Assembly (NCBI GenBank): GCA_963794155.1
Contig: CAWCCX010000022.1
Location: 1-64,000, forward strand
Origin: Roseiarcus sp963794155
GTDB taxonomy: Bacteria > Pseudomonadota > Alphaproteobacteria > Rhizobiales > Beijerinckiaceae
Direction: 5' to 3'
Length of the DNA: 64,000 bases
Made by a program: the position numbers and the translations under genes. Every line of letters starts with the position of its first letter. Within the stretch, counting starts at the first letter, position 1. A model generated the notes under the pieces. That model saw nothing but the letters and a program-made list of their open reading frames with translations. It was not told the origin of the DNA and ran no database searches. Shown one piece after another: positions 35,690-45,228 of this stretch.

Positions 35690-36119
35690 CGCATCGCGAA
35701 AATCAACGATATCAAGATACACACAAAAACAAACAACAGCTACAAATGTAGATTGTCTAGCAGGCTTCTCTCAAAGTACAATTGCTGCAACTAGGCGTTA
35801 CTATGTGACACTGGACGTCTGTTCTTACCGATACTTAATGCTTCTCGGTTTGTTACTGAGAAACGCGAGGACGATAAAATCTATTGGAGCCCTACGCCTT
35901 TTAATCGTTCAAGCGGTCCGTTCTTAGGCAGAGACGCGCCAATGTATGGGCGCGTCTTTTCGCCCGTTGTGGGGAGGATTAAGGAGGGGTCGCGCCGAGT
36001 CTGTTCGAAGAGAAGCGGCAACGCCAAAGGCCTCACGCCGGCCTCTCGAGTTTTGTCTCGCCGCTGAAGCCCGATCCCGCTTCCGATTGCTCGAGTCGTT
36101 AATATCGGCGCTCTCTCAC
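35690..36119. other. AT-rich intergenic region between parB and holA, 430 bp
   Basis: The first 240 bp (35690-35930) are much richer in A and T than the surroundings (runs such as ACACACAAAAACAAACAACA). They carry no convincing gene. A terminator hairpin follows at 35932-35960. The remaining 160 bp return to normal composition. It may be a foreign remnant, a small RNA ending at the hairpin, or a ParB-spreading/segregation spacer; the sequence alone does not decide. Confidence 0.5.
35932..35960 (+). terminator. Rho-independent terminator
   Basis: Stem GACGCGCC (35933-35940), loop of about 8 bases, stem GGCGCGTC (35949-35956), followed by TTTT. It is oriented for plus-strand transcripts, so it would end the parAB message or a small RNA starting after parB. 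Confidence 0.8.
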
Positions 36120-37152
36120 TCAACGCCTCCCGCCGCGTCCCCGCGACGCGAGCGTCCACAGCGCCCGCGTCGCCAGAACCTCGGCGAGCCGCGAGTCGCC
36201 CCGCACCCGCGCGCTCGCCAGCCGGACCGCGGGGAGGCGCTGGGCGATCAACTCCGAGGTCCAGCGCTCGGCCTGCCTGGCCAGCGCCCGGCGGGCCGGC
36301 ATCGGCAATTTGACGAACAGCGCCTGGCAGGCGGCCTCGAACGGTCGCCCCTGATCCATTTCGAGCCTGAGCCGGTGCAGGAGCGTCAGGCGAGCAATGA
36401 GCCGCATCATCAGATGGTCCGCTTCGCCCCCCTCATGGAAGAATCGGGCGAGCGCCGTTTCCACCGCGGGCAAGTCGCCAAGCAGCGCCTGATCGACCAC
36501 CTGGTCGAGATTGGACGGGGCGGCGTCCGACACGATCGCTTCGACGTCCTCGGCGTCGATGCGCGACTGTCCCCGCGAGTAGAGCATCAGTTTGGCGATC
36601 TCGCCGCGCGTCGTCTGGCGGTCGGCGCCGACGAGGCTGACGAGCGCCGCCCGCGCCTCCGGCGCAATCGAGAGCCCAGCGGCGCGGGCCTCGGCGTCGA
36701 TCAGGGCCTCGAGCGCATTGGCGTCGTCGGAATAGCATTCGATCGCCGCGCAGGCGCCTGGCTTTTCGAACGCCGCGCGCAAGGCGTTGTCTTTCCTAAG
36801 CTGCCCCGCCTTGACGACAATGGCGCAGTCCGCCGGCGGCCGGGCGAACAAGGGCTCGAGCGCGGGCAGGAGATCGCGCCCCTGGGCGTCGATCCAGATC
36901 GCGCGAGAGCCGCCGAACATCGACACCGCATAGGCCTCGTCGGCAAGCGCGCCCGAGTTCGCGCGCGACCGCGTCGCCATCGAGGCGGACAAGCCGCAGC
37001 GGGTCCGGGTCGCTCCCGATCAGATTGCGAATGATCGCTTTCACCCGTTCGTGGGCCAGACCCTCGTCGGGCCCGTGAACCAGAAAGAAGCGGATCTCGT
37101 TCGGCGATTGCTGGATGAAGCCGTCGGCGCCGGCGCTGCTGACGATGCTCAT
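36120..37152 (-). CDS. holA: DNA polymerase III subunit delta, with apparent frameshift
   Basis: Residues 1-65 are in the frame starting at ATG 37152 (FFLVHGPDEGLAHERVKAII, PLRLVRLDGDAVAR). The rest is in the frame shifted by one base: SGALADEAYAVSMFGGSRAIW, TTRGEIAKLMLYS, LGDLPAVETALARFFHEG. The switch lies near 36950-36965 in GC-repetitive sequence. Together they give about 343 residues, normal for HolA, the clamp-loader subunit that opens the beta clamp. holA is essential, so one extra base in the assembly is more likely than true loss. Its position after parAB is the usual one. Confidence 0.85.
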
Positions 37153-37258
37153 TCGTTCGACCTCAATCGCCGCGGGCGGAAATCCCCGGGCTTTCGCATC
37201 ATGGCGAAATCGTCTAGCACACGACCCGCTTTTTCAGAGACGGAAACCGCGAGCGGCC

Positions 37259-38371
37259 ATGACGACGTTCAAGCTCCTTCTGCTTCCCGGCGACGGCATC
37301 GGCCCGGAGGTTATGGCCGAAGTCGAGAAGATTATCGATCGCTTCAACAAGGAGGGCGGCGCCAAATTCGAGACCGAGAAGGGGCTGGTCGGCGGCTGCG
37401 CCTACGACGCGCATGGCAAGGCGATCAGCGATGCCGATATGGCGCTTGCCGGCGCGGCCGACGCGGTCCTGCTCGCCGCCGTCGGCGGTCCGAAATGGGA
37501 CGGGGTTCCTTATGACGTTCGCCCCGAGGCGGGACTGCTGAGATTGCGCAAGGACCTCGCCCTCTACGCCAATCTGCGGCCGGCGATCTGCTATCCGGCG
37601 CTCGCATCCGCTTCGTCGCTCAAGCCCGAGGTCGTCGAGGGGCTCGACATCATGATCGTGCGCGAGCTCACCGGCGGGGTCTATTTCGGCGAGCCGAAGC
37701 AGATTGTTGATCTCGGCAACGGCCAGAAGCGCGCGATCGACACCCAGGTCTACGACACGTTCGAGATCGAGCGGATCGGCCGGACCGCCTTCGACCTGGC
37801 CCGCAACCGGGGCAACAAGGTCACCTCGGCCGAGAAGCGCAATGTGATGAAGTCCGGGGTGCTGTGGCATGAGGTGATGACCGCCCTCCACAAGCGGGAA
37901 TATCCGGACGTAAAGCTCGACCATCAGCTCGCCGACGCCCTCGGCATGCAGCTTGTCCGCTGGCCCAAGCAGTTCGACGTCATCGTCACCGACAACCTGT
38001 TCGGCGACATGCTGTCCGATGTCGCCGCGATGCTGACCGGCTCGCTCGGCATGCTGCCGTCGGCCTCGCTCGGCGACATCGATCCGAGGACCAGCCGGCG
38101 CAAGGCGCTCTACGAGCCGGTCCACGGATCGGCGCCCGACATTGCCGGCAAGGGGCTCGCCAACCCGCTCGCGATGATCGGGTCGTTCGGGATGGCGCTG
38201 CGCTATTCGTTCGGCCTCCATGCGGCCGCCGACCGGCTCGACGCCGCGATCGCCCGGGTGCTGGCCGACGGGTTGCGCACCGCCGACATCCGCGGCGACG
38301 CGGACCGACTGGCGTCGACCGGCGAGATGGGGGATGCGATCGTCGCCGAGCTTGCCCGAAAATCCGGCTAG
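37259..38371 (+). CDS. leuB: 3-isopropylmalate dehydrogenase
   Basis: 370 residues. It opens with LLLPGDGIGPEVM. The subfamily-specific substrate region is LRLRKDLALYANLRPA, with RELTGGVYFGEP, then TDNLFGDMLSD (Mg2+ Asp residues) and EPVHGSAPDIAGKGLANP (NAD pocket). It oxidatively decarboxylates 3-isopropylmalate in leucine synthesis. The ATG at 37259 is directly before the conserved sequence. The dispersed repeat copy B begins 2 bp after its stop. Confidence 0.95.
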   Translation: MTTFKLLLLPGDGIGPEVMAEVEKIIDRFNKEGGAKFETEKGLVGGCAYDAHGKAISDADMALAGAADAVLLAAVGGPKWDGVPYDVRPEAGLLRLRKDLALYANLRPAICYPALASASSLKPEVVEGLDIMIVRELTGGVYFGEPKQIVDLGNGQKRAIDTQVYDTFEIERIGRTAFDLARNRGNKVTSAEKRNVMKSGVLWHEVMTALHKREYPDVKLDHQLADALGMQLVRWPKQFDVIVTDNLFGDMLSDVAAMLTGSLGMLPSASLGDIDPRTSRRKALYEPVHGSAPDIAGKGLANPLAMIGSFGMALRYSFGLHAAADRLDAAIARVLADGLRTADIRGDADRLASTGEMGDAIVAELARKSG

Positions 38372-38372
38372 A

Positions 38373-38567
38373 GCGCATTGGGAATTGGTGGAATTGGGCA
38401 CTGTCCGCCAACCTCGTCCTGAAGGCCGCGATGCGGGTGGAGAAAAGCGCGTCCAAACAAGGGGTTGCGCAGGGACGCGAGCAGGGAATTTTCTGTGCCG
38501 AGCAGGGAATTGTTTCGCCGGAGCAGGGAATTTTTTGGCGCCAGAGCTTACCCAAAAGCAGAACGCT
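38373..38567 (+). repeat. Dispersed repeat, copy B (three internal GAGCAGGGAATT units)
   Basis: The opposite-orientation homologue of 14793-15008. It shares the leading GCGCATTGGGAATTGGTGG, the middle block with AACCTCGTC, GGCCGCGATGCGGGTGGAG and GCGCGTCC, and the GAGCAGGGAATT array. It also shares the tail with GAGCTTACCC and GCAGAACGCT. It has one array unit fewer than copy A and several point differences. Like copy A it starts within a few bases of a stop codon (leuB). Confidence 0.85.
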
Positions 38568-38760
38568 AGGGCCCGACCCATTTTTGCCTGGGCCTATTGG
38601 GCCGCTGAGCCGAGCCAGTTCCGCCGCGTCGCGAACTTCGGCTGCACCCAGATGATTCCGGCATGATGCGGAGCTTGCATTTTCGGGCCTTCCTCTATAT
38701 CAAACGATTCGTTCGACAAAGAGAACGAAGTCGCTATTATCGAATGTGGGAAGGCAAATC
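38568..38760. other. Probable promoter region of metX
   Basis: The 193 bp between the repeat and metX include an AT-richer segment (38690-38745). I looked for a SAM riboswitch and saw no convincing match. GGGAAGG at about 38747-38753 is a suitable ribosome site for GTG 38761. Confidence 0.4.
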
Positions 38761-39933
38761 GTGGGCGAAGCAGGGGCGCTTTTGAACGGAGCGATCGGGC
38801 AATCCGTCTCGCCGGATAGTCTCACGCTGCGGTTGGGTCCCGATTCGCCGCTGCGGATGGATTCGGGCGCGGCATTGGCGCCGCTCACCATCGCCTACCA
38901 GACCTATGGCGCGCTGAATGCCGCGAAATCCAACGCGCTCCTCATTTGCCACGCTCTGACCGGCGATCAGCATGTCGCCAACCAGCATCCGGTCACTGGC
39001 CGTCCGGGCTGGTGGGAGTCGATGGTCGGTCCCGGCCGTCCGTTCGACACCGACCGATTCTTCGTCATTTGTCCGAACGTCCTTGGCGGCTGCATGGGCT
39101 CGACCGGCCCCGCCTCGATCAATCCGGAGACCGGCGAGCCCTACGGGCTCGATTTTCCGATCGTCACGATCGCCGACATGGTGCGAGCGCAAGCGCTGCT
39201 CATCGATCACCTCGGCATCGACATGCTGTTTTGCGTCGTTGGCGGCTCGATGGGCGGCATGCAAGTCCTTCAGTGGGCCGCGAGCTACCCGGATCGCGTC
39301 TTCGCCGCGCTGCCGATCGCCACCGCAGCGCGCCACTCGTCGCAGAATATCGCCTTCCACGAGGTCGGCCGACAGGCCGTCATGGCCGATCCGGATTGGC
39401 GCGGCGGCCGCTATCTTGTCGAGGGCACGCGGCCAGCGAAGGGCCTCGCCGTCGCGCGGATGGCGGCCCATATCACCTATCTGTCGGAGACCGCGCTTCA
39501 TCGGCGCTTCGGCCGCAATCTGCAGGATCGTTCGGCGCGCACGTTTTCCTTCGACGCAGAGTTCCAGATTGAATCCTACCTCCGTCACCAGGGTTCGATC
39601 TTCGTCGAGCGCTTCGATCCCAACTCCTATTTGTATATGACGCGGGCGATGGACTATTTCGACCTCGCGGCGGACTACGGCGGATCGCTCGCAAAGGCGT
39701 TCAAAGGCTCCCGGACGCGTTTCTGCGCGGTCTCGTTCACTTCCGACTGGCTTTTTCCCACCCCCAACTCGCGGGCGATTGTTCGCGCGCTCAATGCCGG
39801 GGGCGCTTCGGTTTCGTTCGTCGAGATCGAAACCGATCGCGGGCATGACGCCTTCCTGCTCGACGTCCCCGACTTCGTCGACACCACAAAGGGCTTCATC
39901 GACGCAGCGGCCCGGGCGAGAGGCATCGCTTGA
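38761..39933 (+). CDS. metX: Homoserine O-acetyltransferase
   Basis: About 390 residues, alpha/beta hydrolase. It has YQTYGALNAAKSNALLICHALTGDQH (oxyanion region), CPNVLGGCMGSTGP, the nucleophile elbow GGSMGGMQ, and the C-terminal triad parts SDWLFP (Asp) and DRGHDAFLL (His). It acetylates homoserine for methionine synthesis. GTG 38761 has the better ribosome site; GTG 38746 is possible. metW overlaps its stop by four bases, a translational coupling typical of alphaproteobacteria. Confidence 0.94.
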   Translation: MGEAGALLNGAIGQSVSPDSLTLRLGPDSPLRMDSGAALAPLTIAYQTYGALNAAKSNALLICHALTGDQHVANQHPVTGRPGWWESMVGPGRPFDTDRFFVICPNVLGGCMGSTGPASINPETGEPYGLDFPIVTIADMVRAQALLIDHLGIDMLFCVVGGSMGGMQVLQWAASYPDRVFAALPIATAARHSSQNIAFHEVGRQAVMADPDWRGGRYLVEGTRPAKGLAVARMAAHITYLSETALHRRFGRNLQDRSARTFSFDAEFQIESYLRHQGSIFVERFDPNSYLYMTRAMDYFDLAADYGGSLAKAFKGSRTRFCAVSFTSDWLFPTPNSRAIVRALNAGGASVSFVEIETDRGHDAFLLDVPDFVDTTKGFIDAAARARGIA

Positions 39934-40559
39934 GCCTTGCCCGGACCCTTGCCCCGCCGCGCGTCGACCTTTTGCGCGTGGCCGAACTGGTCGCGCCCGA
40001 TTCGCGCGTTCTCGACGTCGGCTGCGGCGATGGGGAATTGCTGCGGCTCCTGATCGAAGAGCGCAATGTCGATGGGCGCGGAATCGAGCTCTCGCAGCAC
40101 GGAGTCAACGATTGCGTCGCGAAAGGGCTCTCGGTCATTCAGGGCGACGCGGACGCCGACCTGGTCGATTACCCCACCGACGCTTTCGACTATGTGATCC
40201 TGTCCCAGACATTGCAGGCCACCCGCCAGCCGCGGGTCGTGCTCGAACACATGCTGCGGATTGGCCGCCGCGCGATCGTCTCGGTGCCGAATTTCGGTCA
40301 CTGGAGGATTCGCGCGCAGCTCGCGCTTCTCGGCCGAATGCCGGTGACCGAGAGCCTTGCCCATTCCTGGTACGATACGCCGAACATCCATTTCTGCACC
40401 ATCGCCGATTTCGTCGCGCTCGCCGGCGAGGTCGGCGCAACGATCGACAAGAGCGCGGCGCTCCATCCCGGCGGGCGGCCGCTCAATCCCATCTGGCCGA
40501 AATGGGCGTGGAACCTGCTCGGCGAGCAGGCGATTTTCCTTCTGCACCGCGGACGATGA
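39930..40559 (+). CDS. metW: Methionine biosynthesis protein MetW
   Basis: 209 residues, SAM-methyltransferase-like fold. It has RVLDVGCGDGELLRLLIE (residues 26-43), DYPTDAFDYVILSQTLQA, and the family-specific NFGHWRIRAQL, SWYDTPNIHFCT and NPIWPKWAWNL. MetW partners MetX and is needed for efficient homoserine acetylation in this group. It starts at TTG within the TTGA overlap with the metX stop. Confidence 0.94.
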   Translation: MSLARTLAPPRVDLLRVAELVAPDSRVLDVGCGDGELLRLLIEERNVDGRGIELSQHGVNDCVAKGLSVIQGDADADLVDYPTDAFDYVILSQTLQATRQPRVVLEHMLRIGRRAIVSVPNFGHWRIRAQLALLGRMPVTESLAHSWYDTPNIHFCTIADFVALAGEVGATIDKSAALHPGGRPLNPIWPKWAWNLLGEQAIFLLHRGR

Positions 40560-40629
40560 GCGTCGCCGGCGGTTGACAGGCGCGCAGCCGCGCCGTCAAC
40601 CTCATTGAGTAAGGAAGGAGCCGCTTCCG

Positions 40630-41796
40630 ATGCCCATCCCCTCAGCCGTTCAGGATCTCGTCGCCGACGCTCAGACCTGGCGCCGCGAGATCCATCAAAA
40701 CCCCGAGCTCCTGTACGACGTCGAGCTCACCGCCAAATATGTCGCCGACCGGCTCACCGCCTTCGGCTGCGACGAGGTCCAGACGTCGATCGGGCGGACA
40801 GGCGTCGTCGGCGTCATTCGCGGCGCCCGGGGACCAGGTCCGCGTACGATCGGCCTCCGTGCGGATATGGACGCGCTGCCGATCGAGGAGGCGACCAACC
40901 TCCCTTACCGTTCGAGGGTCCCCGGTAAAATGCATGCCTGCGGCCACGACGGACATACGGCGATGCTGCTCGGCGCGGCGCGGCGTCTGGCGCAAACCCG
41001 CAACTTCGCCGGCGTCGCCGTCGTCGTCTTTCAGCCTGCCGAAGAGGGCGGCGCCGGGGCGATGGCGATGATCGACGACGGACTGATGGACCAATTTGGC
41101 ATCGACGAGATCTACGGCATGCACAACTGGCCCACGCTCCCGGTGGGCTCCTTCATGCTACGCAAGGGGCCGCTCATGGCCGCGGCCGACGAGATCACGA
41201 TCACCGTCGAAGGCCAGGGCGGCCACGCGGCGATGCCGCATCAATGCGTCGATCCAGTGGTCGTCGGCGCGCAGATCGTGCTCGCCTTGCAGACCATCGC
41301 TTCGCGCAACGTCGATCCCCTCGACGCTTGCGTGGTGTCGATCACCCGCTTCGAGGCTGGCGCCGCCAGCAACATCATTCCGCAGTCGGCCTGGCTCAAT
41401 GGGACGGCGCGCACGCTTCGGGCCGCCACCCGCGATACGGCCGAAAGGCGGATCCGCGAGATCGCCGGTGGCCTCGCCGCGGCGGCCGGCGCGACGGCGC
41501 GGGTCGAATACCGTCGCGGCTACCCGGCGACCGTTAATCATCCCACGCAGACGGAGTTCGCCGCCGCGGTCGCGCGAAAGGTCGCCGGTGAAGCGCAGGT
41601 TGATTCCAACGCCGCTCCGGTCATGGGGGCGGAGGACTTCTCCTTCATGCTCGAGGCGCGTCCGGGCGCGTTCATCTTCCTCGGCAACGGCGACAGCGCA
41701 AAGCTGCATCATCCCGCTTATGACTTCAACGACGCGGCCCTCCCCTACGGCATGAGCTATTGGGTAGAACTGGTCGAGACCGCGCTTGCGCCATAG
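40630..41796 (+). CDS. M20-family amidohydrolase (hippurate hydrolase-like)
   Basis: 388 residues. The family pattern is RREIHQNPELLYDV near residue 18, GLRADMDALPI, KMHACGHDGHTAML (metal His/Asp), QPAEEGGAGA (catalytic Glu), GMHNWP, VEGQGGHAAMPH and GAEDFSFMLEARPGAFIFLGNG. It hydrolyses N-acyl amino acids or related amides. Hippurate, indole-acetyl-amino acid or N-acetyl-diaminopimelate-type substrates cannot be told apart. ATG 40630 follows AGGAAGGAG. It is downstream of metXW by 70 bp, so partial co-transcription is possible. Confidence 0.9.
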   Translation: MPIPSAVQDLVADAQTWRREIHQNPELLYDVELTAKYVADRLTAFGCDEVQTSIGRTGVVGVIRGARGPGPRTIGLRADMDALPIEEATNLPYRSRVPGKMHACGHDGHTAMLLGAARRLAQTRNFAGVAVVVFQPAEEGGAGAMAMIDDGLMDQFGIDEIYGMHNWPTLPVGSFMLRKGPLMAAADEITITVEGQGGHAAMPHQCVDPVVVGAQIVLALQTIASRNVDPLDACVVSITRFEAGAASNIIPQSAWLNGTARTLRAATRDTAERRIREIAGGLAAAAGATARVEYRRGYPATVNHPTQTEFAAAVARKVAGEAQVDSNAAPVMGAEDFSFMLEARPGAFIFLGNGDSAKLHHPAYDFNDAALPYGMSYWVELVETALAP

Positions 41797-41801
41797 CATC
41801 G

Positions 41802-43199
41802 TCAGGGCTTGGCGCGCGAGAGTGCGCCTGCGCGGCCCACCGCGGCGTAGAGATTAAGCCTGGAATAGACGCCGAACGTCGATCCGTCATCGAGGAAGCC
41901 GCCGCCTTGTCCCTCCGTCTCGGTCAGGATGCGGTCCGCCTCCTCGAGGCTGAGCTTGGGGAATGCGACCGTCAGCAGGTATCCGGCTTCGGGCGCGAGC
42001 GCAGCCACATCCTCAACCTTATCCGCCGTCTCCTGATGCGTAACCGGAAGGCCGTAGGTCTGGGTCGAAGCGTAAAAAGCCTCGTTCATCGCCGGCGCGT
42101 TGAAGCGGCCAGTGTCCTGGCGCGCGCAAGCCGCGACCGTATCGCCGCAGGCCGCCTCGAGCGCCTTGTCGAGGTCGGCCCGGGCGCGTTCGACGGCGGC
42201 GCGGAAGTCGTCGATCGTCGCCGGAACCTGAGCATCGGACGTCGCCGTCATGGTCGCGACGTTCCTGAGCGGCCGGTTCATGTAAGCGGGATCGTTGGCG
42301 AGCAGGTGGGCGAGATCGTAGGTCGCGAGCGTTCGGCCGCCCAGCACGTCCATCGCGTAGTGCGCCCCCATGATGATGCGGTCGTTGCCGTATTCCGCTC
42401 CCCGCACGACCATTTCCTGATAACGGTCGGGCACGAGCACTGCGAGGAGAAGCGAACCCATGTAGCCATAGGTCGTGTGCCCGCTCGGGAAGGAGGGGCT
42501 GTTGACGAGATTCATAGTCGGGCCGCGGTTATAAACATCGTTGCTGGCCGGGACATTGAAGTAGTCTGGCCCCACGATCGCCAGGGTCGCGGCTTCGGTC
42601 TGAAACGGGCGCGAATTTCCGTAGATGTCGGCGCCGGGCGAGCCGGCCGGACGGTCATAGGCGAGTCCAAACGGATCGGGGGCGCCGCCGACCGTCTTGA
42701 AGATCGTGAGCGCCTCGTCCGAGACAGGGACTTTGCCATTGGTCGTACCGTTGGCGAAGAAATATTTGGCAGCGTTCGAATCGGCCCCGGAGGTCGAATT
42801 GGCGTAGGCGATCACGTCCTTCACCGCGTCCGAGACGCTGGTGAACTGTTCGCGATCGAGATAATGCGCGCGCGCCTGATAGGCAGCGGACAAAGCTGCG
42901 CCGAGGCCGTCCGCCAGCTGAGCGAGATTGCCGTCGGTGATGAAGGCGTCGCGCAGCGCCTGCTGCTGCTGTTCGCTGAATGGCAATAAAGTCGGCTGGC
43001 GGATGACTCCCGTCTGGATTCCGCCGGTGACGGTGAAGTTGGCGGCCAGCGCCGCCCTGCCGGTCGGAGTGTTCGAAAGGGCGGAAACGGGAGCCAGGCC
43101 GTTGAACGCGGCCATATTCGTCACGCTCTGCGCGTCCGTCTTCGCGCCGCCGGCTATCGTGAAGGCTATAAGGGCGATCCCGAATCCCGGTATCCTCAT
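41802..43199 (-). CDS. Exported PAP2-family (class A acid-type) phosphatase
   Basis: 465 residues. A signal peptide (IALIAFTIAGGAKTDA) is followed by a long N-terminal helical region. The PAP2 catalytic motifs are PSFPSGHTTYGYMGS (P2) and GAEYGNDRIIMGAHYAMDVLGGR (P3, with the Arg and His). The P1 lysine-arginine motif is less clear in LAYDRPAGSPG. It is likely a periplasmic phosphomonoesterase. GAGGAGGAG lies just before ATG 43199, settling the start; a longer frame upstream is not supported. Confidence 0.85.
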   Translation of the reverse strand: MRIPGFGIALIAFTIAGGAKTDAQSVTNMAAFNGLAPVSALSNTPTGRAALAANFTVTGGIQTGVIRQPTLLPFSEQQQQALRDAFITDGNLAQLADGLGAALSAAYQARAHYLDREQFTSVSDAVKDVIAYANSTSGADSNAAKYFFANGTTNGKVPVSDEALTIFKTVGGAPDPFGLAYDRPAGSPGADIYGNSRPFQTEAATLAIVGPDYFNVPASNDVYNRGPTMNLVNSPSFPSGHTTYGYMGSLLLAVLVPDRYQEMVVRGAEYGNDRIIMGAHYAMDVLGGRTLATYDLAHLLANDPAYMNRPLRNVATMTATSDAQVPATIDDFRAAVERARADLDKALEAACGDTVAACARQDTGRFNAPAMNEAFYASTQTYGLPVTHQETADKVEDVAALAPEAGYLLTVAFPKLSLEEADRILTETEGQGGGFLDDGSTFGVYSRLNLYAAVGRAGALSRAKP

Positions 43200-43359
43200 G
43201 GCGCTGCTCCTCCTCGACCTGCGCCAGTCGCTTCTCGTCAAGCAACTCTTTGACGCCATCCAGACAGTGTCCAATAATTTATCCCCGAGCGGTCCGACGC
43301 AACGGGTTTCAGGTGGAATTGCCGGAACTCGGTAGGTGTTGGGCTCCGGCGCTACGGGC

Positions 43360-45166
43360 CTATTGTCGCTCGAGTTCCTCGCGCAGGATTTCAAGCCCGA
43401 GCCATTCGTCCTCGGCGCCGGTCAGCGCGTCGCGCAATTGCGCATAGGTCTTCGTCGCCTCGAGAAACGCCGCCGGCTCGCGGACGGCGAAATCGGCTCC
43501 GCCGAGCCTCAGCTCGAGCGCCTCGAGGTCGGCGCGAAGCTCCTCGATTCGCCGCGGCAGCGTCTCGAGCGCCCGCCTCTCGTTGAAGCCGAGCTTGCGC
43601 CGGGGCGCGGCCCGATCGACTGGCGGCTTATCCGGCCTTTCGACCGTTTCGGCCGGCGCGGCAAGCGGCCCGGCCAATCCGCGCCCTCTCTGGGCGACCA
43701 TATCGGAATAGCCGCCGGAATATTCGACCCAGCGCCCATCCCCCTCGCCGACAACGACCGAAGTCGCCACCCGATCGAGAAAATCGCGATCGTGACTGAC
43801 GACGAGGATCGTTCCGGCATAGTCGCCGAGCAATTCTTGCAAAAGGTCGAGGGTCTCGATGTCGAGATCATTGGTCGGCTCGTCGAGAACCAAAAGGTTG
43901 GACGGCCGGGCCAGGGCCAGCGCGAGCATCAGCCTCCCGCGCTCGCCGCCCGACAGTTTTCCGATTGGGGTTCGCGCCTGCTCAGGCGCGAACAGAAAAT
44001 CGCGCATGTAGCCGAGAACATGCCGGCGCTCATTGTTGATGGTCACATGGTCGCTGCCGCCCCCGGTCAGCGCGTCGACGAGGGTCGTTGTCGGCTGAAG
44101 CGACGCGCGTCGCTGATCGAGAACTCGCCATCGTGACGTTTGCGCCGAGACGCACCGATCCCGTGTCGGGGGCAAGAACGCCGGTCATAAGATTGACCAG
44201 CGTCGTCTTGCCGGCGCCGTTGGCGCCGACGACGCCGACCCTGTCGCCCCGCATGGCGCGAAGCGAGAAATCGCGCACGATCGAGCGGCCGTCATAGGCG
44301 TTGCTGATCCGTTCGGCGTCGATCACCAGCGCGCCCGACGTCTTCACCTCCTGCGCGATCATAGCGACAGCGCCCACCGACCCGCGAGCCTCGCGCCGTT
44401 CGCGCCGAAGATCGGCGAGCTCCGCCACCCGCCGCATGTTGCGCTTGCGCCGCGCGGTGACGCCGTAGCGCATCCAATGCTCTTCGCTTGCGATCCGCCG
44501 GTCGAGCTTGTGGCGCTCGAGCTCCTCCTCCTCGAGCTTCATGTCGCGCCAGGCCTCGAACGCGCCGAAACCCCGGTCGAGCCTGCGCGTGCGGCCGCGA
44601 TCGAGCCAGACCGTCGCCCGGGTCAGGTCGGCGAGCAATCTCTTGTCGTGGCTGATCAGCGCCAAAGCCGATCGGCTGCCGGCGAGGCGCGCCTCCAGCC
44701 ATTCGATCGCGACGAGATCGAGGTGATTGGTTGGCTCGTCGAGCAGCAGGATGTCGGGCCCGGCGCTCAACGCCCTGACCAGCGCCGCCCGCCGCGCTTC
44801 GCCGCCGGAAAGGCGGCCGGGATCAGCAACGGGATCGAGCCCGAGCTCCGCCATCATCGCTCGCGCCGAATACGGGTCGTCCAGCTCGCCTAGCCCGGCG
44901 AGCACATAGTCGAGCGTGGACGCGAAGCCCGAAACGTCAGGCTCCTGGGGGAGGTAGGCGAGGCGCGCCGAAGGCTGGACAAAGCGGGTCCCGCGGTCGG
45001 CCGCCGTCTGCCCCGCTGCGATCCGAAACAGGGTCGATTTGCCCGATCCGTTGCGCCCGACGACGGCGATGCGGTCGTCGGCGGAAATCGACAGTTCCGC
45101 CCCGTCCAGAAGCGGCGCGCCGCCAAGCGTCAAGACGATGTCTCGCAATTGTAGGAGGGGCGGCAT
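43360..45166 (-). CDS. ABC-F ATPase (Uup-like), with apparent frameshift
   Basis: The first half (start 45166) has ABC domain 1: VVGRNGSGKSTLFRIA, LSGGEARRAALVRAL, LLLDEPTNHLD. The ABC-F linker follows, with HWMRYGVTARRKRNMRR, then the Walker A of domain 2 (GANGAGKTTLVNLM). At about 44127 the frame changes by one surplus base. The second frame continues VLDQRRASLQPTTTLVDAL, LSGGERGRLMLALALA, LVLDEPTNDLDIETLDLL and a C-terminal coiled coil. Joined, it is about 600 residues, normal for Uup. ABC-F proteins act on ribosomes or DNA intermediates, not in transport. A sequence error is likely. Confidence 0.85.
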
Positions 45167-45228
45167 ATGAATACGTCCGGACGCGGCGGCGTCACGCTTA
45201 ACGGCAAGCGGGGAAAAGGAAAAGGCCC

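Noticed and set aside
35604..35927. Plus-strand frame reading from parB into the AT-rich region
   Set aside because: It begins inside parB in another frame. The AT-rich part is not convincing as protein and has no start signal of its own.
35946..37034. A plus-strand 362-codon frame opposite holA
   Set aside because: Low-complexity antisense composition; the minus strand carries recognisable HolA segments in two frames.
37214..38581. A 455-codon minus-strand frame opposite leuB
   Set aside because: Antisense shadow; leuB is complete on the plus strand.
38568..38760. SAM riboswitch upstream of metX
   Set aside because: A GAGCTTGCA-like stretch was noticed near 38670, but the conserved SAM-II pseudoknot and purine-rich tail could not be found.
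41760..42989. Plus-strand frame opposite the PAP2 phosphatase
   Set aside because: Antisense shadow rich in Arg/Val/Gly with no motif.
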